Of a DNA stretch of 64,000 nt, positions 58,314 through 64,000 are shown in pieces (positions within the stretch are counted from its first letter, which is position 1; each line of letters begins with the position of its first letter). Below the pieces are notes generated by a model that was given only the letters and a program-made list of their open reading frames with translations, was not told the DNA's origin and did no database searches. Location of the stretch: positions 806,001-870,000 of the forward strand of contig CAWBJQ010000002.1 of the NCBI GenBank assembly GCA_963789075.1, given 5' to 3'. Source of the stretch: DATATJ01 sp963789075. Lineage in GTDB: Bacteria; Acidobacteriota; Vicinamibacteria; Vicinamibacterales; CAVVIG01. Made by a program: the position numbers and the translations under genes.

Positions 58314-59759
58314 ATGTATTCAGATCTGAATGACTTTCTCGCTGACCTCGACAAACGTGCGCTCCTGGCGCGCATTGCCGAGCCCGTCAGTCCCGATCTG
58401 GAAATCGCGGCGGTCACCGATCGCGTCTGCAAATCGCCCAACGGCGGCCCGGCGCTGCTGTTCGAGCGGCCGACCGGATTCGACATCCCCGTCGCCAGCA
58501 ACATCTTCGGATCGATGGAGCGCATGTGCCTCGCGCTCGGCGTGAAAACGCTCGACGATCTGGCCGTCGAAATCAACGCGTTGATGACGCCGCAGATGCC
58601 CGAAGGCATCATGGACGCACTCAAGATGTTGCCGATGGTCGCCCGCCTGCGCGACCTGATGCCGAAGACGGTGAACGATGCACCGTGCCAGGAGATCGTG
58701 CGCCACGACGGCTCGCTCGACGAACTGCCCATCCTGACGTGCTGGCCCGAGGACGGCGGCCGCTACATCACGCTGCCGCTCGTGTTCACGAAGGACCCCG
58801 AGCGCGGCGTGCGGAACATCGGCACCTACCGGATGCAGGTGTTCGATGGACGCACGACCGGCATGCACTGGCAGCGGCACAAGGGCGGCGCGCAGCACTA
58901 TCGCGTCGCCGAACGGCTGGGGAAACGGCTGGAGGTGGCGGTGGCGCTCAGCCCAGAGCCCGTCCTGAGCTACTGCGCCACGGCCCCCATGCCCGAAGGG
59001 CTCGACGAGCTGATCCTCGGCGGTTTCCTGTCGCACCGGCGGATCGAGATGGTGAAGTGCGTCAGCGTCGATCTCGAAGTGCCCGCCAGCTCCCATTTCG
59101 TGCTCGAAGGCTACGTCGACCCGGGCGAGCGTCGACGCGAAGGCCCATTCGGCGATCACACGGGACTCTACTCACAGCCCGACGATTTCCCAGTGTTCCA
59201 TCTGACCTGTCTCACGCAGCGGAAGAAGCCGACATATCTCACAACGGTCGTCGGCGTCCCGCCGATGGAGGATTTCTATCTCGGCATGGCGAGCGAGCGC
59301 ATCTTCCTGCCGATGATCCAGAAGACGCTGCCGGAGATCGTGGACATGCACTTTCCCGCCGCAGGCATCTTTCACAACCTCGTTATCATCTCGATCGACA
59401 AGCGTTATCCCGGCCACGCCCGCAAGATCATGAACGCGGTGTGGGGGCTCGGCCAGCTGATGTTCTCCAAGATCGTCGTCATCGTCGATAAGGATGTGAA
59501 CGTGCACGACCTCGGTCAGGTGGCGTGGATCGTCGGCACGCACATCGACCCGCAACGCGACGTGCAGATGACCACTGGTCCCGTCGACGATCTGGACGAT
59601 GCGGCGGCGTTGCCCGCGTTCGGCGGGAAGATGGGCATCGACGCGACGCGGCCGTGGGCGTCGGAAGGCTACACGCGCTCGTGGCCCGCGCGCGTGGCGA
59701 CGACGGAAGCCGCAGGGCGGAAAGCCGCCGAGATCTGGTCGCGCCTCTCGCGCCCCTGA
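58314..59759 (+). CDS. UbiD-family prenylated-FMN decarboxylase
   Basis: The protein has 481 residues. UbiD enzymes reversibly decarboxylate aromatic or alpha,beta-unsaturated acids using prFMN from a UbiX partner, not seen here. Visible: DLNDFLADLDKRALLARI at the start, NIGTYRMQVFDGRTTGMHWQ, and active-site REGPFGDHTGLYSQPDDFPV. The length and C-terminus resemble the menaquinone-pathway/UbiD group, so quinone biosynthesis is the most likely role, though other substrates are possible. A clear terminator follows. Confidence 0.85.
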   Translation: MYSDLNDFLADLDKRALLARIAEPVSPDLEIAAVTDRVCKSPNGGPALLFERPTGFDIPVASNIFGSMERMCLALGVKTLDDLAVEINALMTPQMPEGIMDALKMLPMVARLRDLMPKTVNDAPCQEIVRHDGSLDELPILTCWPEDGGRYITLPLVFTKDPERGVRNIGTYRMQVFDGRTTGMHWQRHKGGAQHYRVAERLGKRLEVAVALSPEPVLSYCATAPMPEGLDELILGGFLSHRRIEMVKCVSVDLEVPASSHFVLEGYVDPGERRREGPFGDHTGLYSQPDDFPVFHLTCLTQRKKPTYLTTVVGVPPMEDFYLGMASERIFLPMIQKTLPEIVDMHFPAAGIFHNLVIISIDKRYPGHARKIMNAVWGLGQLMFSKIVVIVDKDVNVHDLGQVAWIVGTHIDPQRDVQMTTGPVDDLDDAAALPAFGGKMGIDATRPWASEGYTRSWPARVATTEAAGRKAAEIWSRLSRP

Positions 59760-59763
59760 TGCG

Positions 59764-59786
59764 AAAAGGGGCGGTACCCCTTTTTC
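59764..59786 (+). terminator. Rho-independent terminator after ubiD-family gene
   Basis: AAAAGGGG (59764-59771), loop CGGTA, CCCCTTTT (59777-59784), then T and C. The stem is perfect and closed by a T-run. The stop codon is 5 bases upstream. Confidence 0.8.
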
Positions 59787-59809
59787 CGACGCTGAGGCAT
59801 ACTGTCGAG

Positions 59810-60847
59810 ATGACCCGGATACGATTCGCCCTCGGGCTCGCCGCGCTCTTGGTGTCGGCCGCCGTCTTCCACGCGCAGATGCCGCCGGCCGAGCACGCCT
59901 ACACCTTCACGCAGATTGTCCCCGGCATCTACAGCGCGATCGGCACCGGCGCCATGAACGTCGGGTCGAACTCCGCGGTCATCGTCAACCAGGACGATGT
60001 GATGATCGTCGATTCGCACATCTCGCCGGAGTCGGGCCGCGCGATGCTCGCGGAGCTGAAAACGATTACCGACAAGCCGGTGAAGTTCCTCATCAACACG
60101 CATTTTCACTACGACCACACGAATGGCAATCAGGTGTTTCCACCCGCGGTGGATATCATCGGGCACGAGTACACGCGCCGCAGACTCACCGGCGACATCC
60201 TGGAGAAGGGGATGTTCGCGAGCCTGCTCACCGCGCTGCCGTCGCAGCTCGATGCGCTCCGGACGCGTGCGGCCAGTGAACAGGATCCCGCGGCCAAGGC
60301 GCGGCTCGAGCAGCAGCTTCGAGTGCAGACGGCGTTCGCGCAATCGGTGAAGGACGTCATGCCGACGCCGCCGAACGTCACGCTCGACGATCACATGACG
60401 CTGTTCCGCGGCGGCCGCGAGATTCGGCTGCTGTATCTCGGGCGCGGCCATACCGGCGGCGACATCGTCGTCTACCTGCCGCACGAGCGCGTGCTGTGCA
60501 GCGGAGACCTGCTCGTCAACGGCGTTGCGAATCTCGTCGACGGCTACGTCGACGAATGGCCGGCCTCGCTCGAAAAGCTCAAGGCGCTCGATTTCGACCA
60601 CGTGATCCCCGGGCATGGCGAGCCATTCACGGGCAAGGAGCGGATCGGCGAGTTCCAGGCCTACCTCACCGACTTCTGGCACCAGGCATCGACGCTGCAC
60701 GATGCGCACGTCACCGCGGCGGACGCGGCCAAGCGCATCGACATGAGCGCACACAAGGGACATTTCCCGTCGATCACGGGGCCCGGCGTGCCCCTGGCGG
60801 GTGTGATCCGCGTCTATGAGGTCATCGAGCACCGTGGCAACGACTAA
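59810..60847 (+). CDS. Secreted MBL-fold metallo-hydrolase
   Basis: The protein has 345 residues. Signal peptide (MTRIRFALGLAALLVSAAVFHAQ). The zinc-binding motif is THFHYDHTNGN (HxHxDH), further ligands are in GRGHTGGDIVVYLP and SGDLLVNG, and PGHGEPF supplies a distal His. About 60 residues between motifs form an inserted helical region (LPSQLDALRTRAASEQDPAA). The substrate is unknown. The overlap with the next gene suggests coupling. Confidence 0.8.
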   Translation: MTRIRFALGLAALLVSAAVFHAQMPPAEHAYTFTQIVPGIYSAIGTGAMNVGSNSAVIVNQDDVMIVDSHISPESGRAMLAELKTITDKPVKFLINTHFHYDHTNGNQVFPPAVDIIGHEYTRRRLTGDILEKGMFASLLTALPSQLDALRTRAASEQDPAAKARLEQQLRVQTAFAQSVKDVMPTPPNVTLDDHMTLFRGGREIRLLYLGRGHTGGDIVVYLPHERVLCSGDLLVNGVANLVDGYVDEWPASLEKLKALDFDHVIPGHGEPFTGKERIGEFQAYLTDFWHQASTLHDAHVTAADAAKRIDMSAHKGHFPSITGPGVPLAGVIRVYEVIEHRGND

Positions 60848-61373
60848 TTCCTTCGTCCAGCGTCTCATGGGCGCGGCCGCGCTCGACGTCGCGATCTACG
60901 AAGACGTCGAAGCCGATCGCAGCGCGACGGCACAGGCGTTCATGGTCGTGCTGTTGTCGAGCATCGCCGGCGGCCTTGGAGCGACTGGCGTGACCGGCGG
61001 CGCCGTGAACATCGCGTTCTTCAGCATGGTGGCGCTGCTCGCGTGGGTTGCGTGGGCGCTCGTCACCTACACCGTGGGCGTGTACCTGCTGCCCGAACCG
61101 CAGACGCGGGCGGACGTGGGCGAGTTGATGCGGACCATCGGATTCGCCTCTGCGCCCGGGCTGCTGCGCGTGCTGGGCATCATGTCGCCGCTGGCGAAGC
61201 CGGTGTTCGTGGTGACCGCGGTCTGGATGCTCGTGGCGATGATCGTCGCGGTTCGCCAGGCACTCGACTACACGAGCACTGCACGCGCGGTTGCCGTCTG
61301 CCTGGTCGGCTGGCTGCTGGCCATCGCGTTCGCGGTGGTGTTCGGCCTGCTGTTCACGCCCTCCCTCGCCTGA
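60834..61373 (+). CDS. Yip1-like membrane protein
   Basis: The protein has 179 residues and five hydrophobic segments (AQAFMVVLLSSIAGGLG; IAFFSMVALLAWVAWALVTY; VFVVTAVWMLVAMIVAV; VAVCLVGWLLAIAFAVVFG). The layout and the LMRTIGFASAPGLLRVLG segment match the YIP1 family. Function in bacteria is unknown. GTG 60834 overlaps the MBL gene by 14 bases; an in-frame ATG at 60816 is an alternative. Confidence 0.65.
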   Translation: MATTNSFVQRLMGAAALDVAIYEDVEADRSATAQAFMVVLLSSIAGGLGATGVTGGAVNIAFFSMVALLAWVAWALVTYTVGVYLLPEPQTRADVGELMRTIGFASAPGLLRVLGIMSPLAKPVFVVTAVWMLVAMIVAVRQALDYTSTARAVAVCLVGWLLAIAFAVVFGLLFTPSLA

Positions 61374-61429
61374 GTTTGTCAGACAACTGTCACAGTTCTG
61401 CCATAACCTGATGCGTATGATGGAAATTC

Positions 61430-64000
61430 ATGCGTTATCTTCATGGATTTCTCTTCACGGCGACGCTCGCCGTGTCCGCGACGGGCGCTGCTGCGCAGCA
61501 TGTCGATCCTGCCGCCCAGCGTCCTGATCCCGCTACGCAGCGCGCTGATCCTGCAGCGCAGACGGCGTCCTCGAAGCTGAGTACCGTCCTCGCGGCTCTC
61601 TCACAATCGGTCACGCAGACGAGATCCACCGCGCAGCGTGCTGGTGGAGCGCAGCCGCTGTCGCTCGACTCGGCGTCGAAACCGGTCAAGGACGCCATGC
61701 AAGGCGGCTGGCTGCGGCTGAATGCGAGCCAGGAAGTCCAGGTGTACGTGCTGATGACCGAGGTGACCGACGCCACGGTCGGCCAACTCACGGCGGCGGG
61801 TGCAACGATCGAGATTCGCGACGCGGCGCGCCGCCGCGTCCAAGCGCGCGTGCCGGTGTCCCTGCTGCAGGCGGTGGCGCAACTCGGCGTCGTGGACGCG
61901 ATTCGGCTGCCCACGTACGCACGCCGGCGGACTGGTGCCGTCACGTCTGAAGGCGACACCATCCTGTACGCCGACAACGTCCGGTCGCAGCTCCTTCTCG
62001 ACGGAACGGGCGTGCGCGTCGGCGTCGTGTCGGACGGCCTCAAGGGCGTGTTTGCGACCGGCTGCACGTCGTGCGCTGGTGCGACTACCGGGCCGATCAC
62101 GAGCGGCGATCTTCCGGCGGCGACCGGCGTCAGGAACGCGAGCGGCGTATTGACGTCGTCGACCGGCGGGATCCTCGGACACTCGTTTCAGGCCAACGGC
62201 GATCTCGAAGGGCTGCCGCCTGCGAGCCCGGTCTGCTCGGATCCCGGTGCTGGCGCGGAAGGGACGGCGCTGCTCGAGATCGTTCACGATCTCGCACCGG
62301 GCGCCAAGCTGTCCTTCGCCAACGGCGATACGGACCTCGCCTTCGCGCAAGCGGTCAGCTTTCTCGCGGCATCGAACGACGTCGTGCTGGATGACATCGG
62401 TTTTTACGGCGAGCCCTACGATGGCACGAGCTACGTTTCGAGCAACACCGCTGCCGCGCTGAACAACCCGGCGTATCCGGTCCGCGCGTACTTCACGTCA
62501 GTTGGTAATGATGCCGACGAACACTACGACGGCGCCTATACCGACTCGGGCGTCGACGGCACCACGATCTCCGGCATCGGCAATACCGGACACCTGCATC
62601 TGTTCCAGCGCACCACGGATACGACCGACGTCCTCGGTCTCGGGCCGCGGCCCTACAACGTCATTCAGCTGCCGCAGAACGGCGAGGTGGCGATCTTCCT
62701 GACGTGGGATGATGCGTTTGGCGCGTCGAGCAACAATTACGATCTGTATCTCGTCCAGCAGAGCACGGGACGCGTCGTCGCCAGCAGCACTGACGTGCAG
62801 AGCGGCAAGCAGGACCCCTCGGAGTTCATCGACTACGTCAATCCGGGTGGGCAGGACTTCTTCCGCATCGTCGTCCAGAACGTGCGGGATGCCGCCAGGC
62901 CCGCGCACCTCAATCTATTTTCGTTCCAGCCGGACTGCGCCGCCGCCGGACCGACGGTTCTCGCGCCGCCCGCGCACGACCGGCACAACTTCAACACGGC
63001 CAGCCGCAGCGTGTCGGCGCAGAGCGACGCGGGCGGCTCGCCGGTGAGCGTCGTTGCGGTGGGGGCGATCTGCTCGGCGTCTGCCGGCGCGGCTGCGGTG
63101 TTTTCGTCGAGTGCGCCAGATGAGTCGTGTCTCGACACCTCGCACGCGACGCCGGAGTTTTTCAGCAGCCGGGGACCGACGATGGACGGCCGCGTCAAGC
63201 CAGACATCGCCGGGATCGATGGCGTATCGGTGACTGGAGCGGGCGGCTTTTCGACGCCGTTCTTCGGCACGTCCGCGGCCGCGCCGCATCTCGGCGCGAT
63301 CGCGGCGTTGCTGCTCCAAGGTGCGCCGTGCCTCATGAACCGCGCCGCTTCCACGATCGATCCAGCTACCGCACGCGGCAAAGTGCGCAACATGCTGCTC
63401 GGACACGCCATCCGCCTCGGCGGTCCCGTACCGGACGACAACGTGGGTGTGGGACGCATCGATGCGTTTGCGGCCGTCAGTGCGACGCTGCCGACGCAGC
63501 AGGGGACGCGCAATTTCACGGTGGACGCAAATACGCCGTTCGGCGCGGCACTATCCGCCGGGCAACTCGGGTTTTCCGATCCGGATGGATGCGGGCTGAC
63601 GACGCTGAACTGGACCGGCGCCTGCGGCACCTCGCCGGGATCGACGATGACCTGCCCGGTCGGCACGTCGTCAGTGAGCGTGTCGGCCAGCAATAACGGC
63701 GTCGCCTTCTCGCCGGCGACCGACATGCAGATTACGGTGACTGATTTTGCGATCGCCGTGGCACCCACCGCCGCGACCATCGCGGCCGGCGGGACGGCCC
63801 AATACGTGGTCACCGTGTCTCCTCAGGGCGGTGCATTCAATAGCGCCGTCACGCTGACGTGTGCCAACGGCAACCTGCCCACTGGCGCCACTTGTTCGTT
63901 CAATCCCCCCACGCTGACGCTCGGTGCTGCGCCGGCGCAATCGATCCTGACGATTACGACCGCCAAGAGCTCGCTCGTCGCGCCAGGCCGCTGGCCGTCA
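61430..64000 (+). CDS. Large secreted S8-like serine protease, 3' end outside window
   Basis: The frame is open for 857 codons to the window end. Signal peptide (MRYLHGFLFTATLAVSATGAAAQ), then a propeptide-like region (about 40-180). The subtilisin-like domain has Asp202 (VGVVSDGLKG) and Ser615 (FFGTSAAAPHLGA). Where subtilisins have the catalytic His before GT, Glu277 is found (GAEGTALLEIVHDLAPGA), as in sedolisin-like variants. A PPC-like beta insert occurs at about 400-500 (SSNNYDLYLVQQ). After about 690, Ig-like repeats begin (DFAIAVAPTAATIAAGGTAQY). It is likely extracellular or surface-bound. Confidence 0.8.
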   Translation, partial: MRYLHGFLFTATLAVSATGAAAQHVDPAAQRPDPATQRADPAAQTASSKLSTVLAALSQSVTQTRSTAQRAGGAQPLSLDSASKPVKDAMQGGWLRLNASQEVQVYVLMTEVTDATVGQLTAAGATIEIRDAARRRVQARVPVSLLQAVAQLGVVDAIRLPTYARRRTGAVTSEGDTILYADNVRSQLLLDGTGVRVGVVSDGLKGVFATGCTSCAGATTGPITSGDLPAATGVRNASGVLTSSTGGILGHSFQANGDLEGLPPASPVCSDPGAGAEGTALLEIVHDLAPGAKLSFANGDTDLAFAQAVSFLAASNDVVLDDIGFYGEPYDGTSYVSSNTAAALNNPAYPVRAYFTSVGNDADEHYDGAYTDSGVDGTTISGIGNTGHLHLFQRTTDTTDVLGLGPRPYNVIQLPQNGEVAIFLTWDDAFGASSNNYDLYLVQQSTGRVVASSTDVQSGKQDPSEFIDYVNPGGQDFFRIVVQNVRDAARPAHLNLFSFQPDCAAAGPTVLAPPAHDRHNFNTASRSVSAQSDAGGSPVSVVAVGAICSASAGAAAVFSSSAPDESCLDTSHATPEFFSSRGPTMDGRVKPDIAGIDGVSVTGAGGFSTPFFGTSAAAPHLGAIAALLLQGAPCLMNRAASTIDPATARGKVRNMLLGHAIRLGGPVPDDNVGVGRIDAFAAVSATLPTQQGTRNFTVDANTPFGAALSAGQLGFSDPDGCGLTTLNWTGACGTSPGSTMTCPVGTSSVSVSASNNGVAFSPATDMQITVTDFAIAVAPTAATIAAGGTAQYVVTVSPQGGAFNSAVTLTCANGNLPTGATCSFNPPTLTLGAAPAQSILTITTAKSSLVAPGRWPS

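Overview
The window comes from a GC-rich, Gram-negative (diderm) bacterium. It carries BamA, Skp, LpxA, LpxI, LolC/D and an RND pump, so it has an outer membrane with lipid A. The pairing of a DnaK-DnaJ-HspR circuit with secreted amidohydrolases, DUF6677/DUF2085 membrane proteins and dense CACGAAG-type intergenic hairpins points to Acidobacteriota, probably the Vicinamibacteria. That placement is inference from gene content, not from a phylogeny. No rRNA, tRNA or CRISPR array was seen.

Layout. 1-6.7 kb: TPR protein, SPOR protein, lnt, prfB (with its programmed frameshift) and murJ. 6.8-8.4 kb: a secreted CxxCH protein divergent from a Vgb-like beta-propeller protein. 8.5-13.5 kb, minus strand: two overlapping amidohydrolases followed by a class A penicillin-binding protein, divergent from the heat-shock operon. 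13.6-18.2 kb: dnaK-dnaJ-hspR and a DnaC-like ATPase. 18.3-24.8 kb: hemW, small envelope proteins, a desaturase, an acyl-CoA dehydrogenase and meaB. 25.2-30 kb: an epimerase/metallo-hydrolase fusion, mtnP, a four-helix-bundle protein inside an inverted repeat array, and a PfkB kinase. 30-40.5 kb, minus strand: transglutaminase-like protein, a TetR-controlled RND efflux operon, and a membrane spermidine-synthase-like protein. 40.5-47.2 kb: small membrane proteins, crotonase, ribH, nusB, lysS, lolC, lolD. 47.4-56.8 kb: clpC, then the envelope block bamA-skp-fabZ/lpxA-lpxI-oxidoreductase. 56.9-58.2 kb: an IS110-type element beside a truncated gene. 58.3-64 kb: UbiD-family decarboxylase, secreted MBL hydrolase, Yip1-like protein, and a large secreted S8-like protease cut by the window end.

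The most unusual feature is the intergenic DNA. More than twenty gaps hold short arrays of 7-9 nt words, often followed after a short spacer by the same words in reverse complement. The word differs from locus to locus (CACGAAG, CGGAGGACA, GGTTCG, GGGATTC, GGTAATTG, GCAAATTG), but the build is the same. One pair of inverted arrays encloses a four-helix-bundle (S23/IVP-type) gene. Two sites carry a second palindrome nested in the loop. At two sites the element is accompanied by duplicated fragments of the neighbouring gene, and one array seems to have become the linker of a fusion protein.

Many reading frames are interrupted by single-base lesions, nearly all +1 insertions, concentrated at about 10.9-17.6 kb across dnaK and the amidohydrolases. 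They look like sequence or assembly errors rather than decayed genes. Such genes are annotated full length with the lesions noted.
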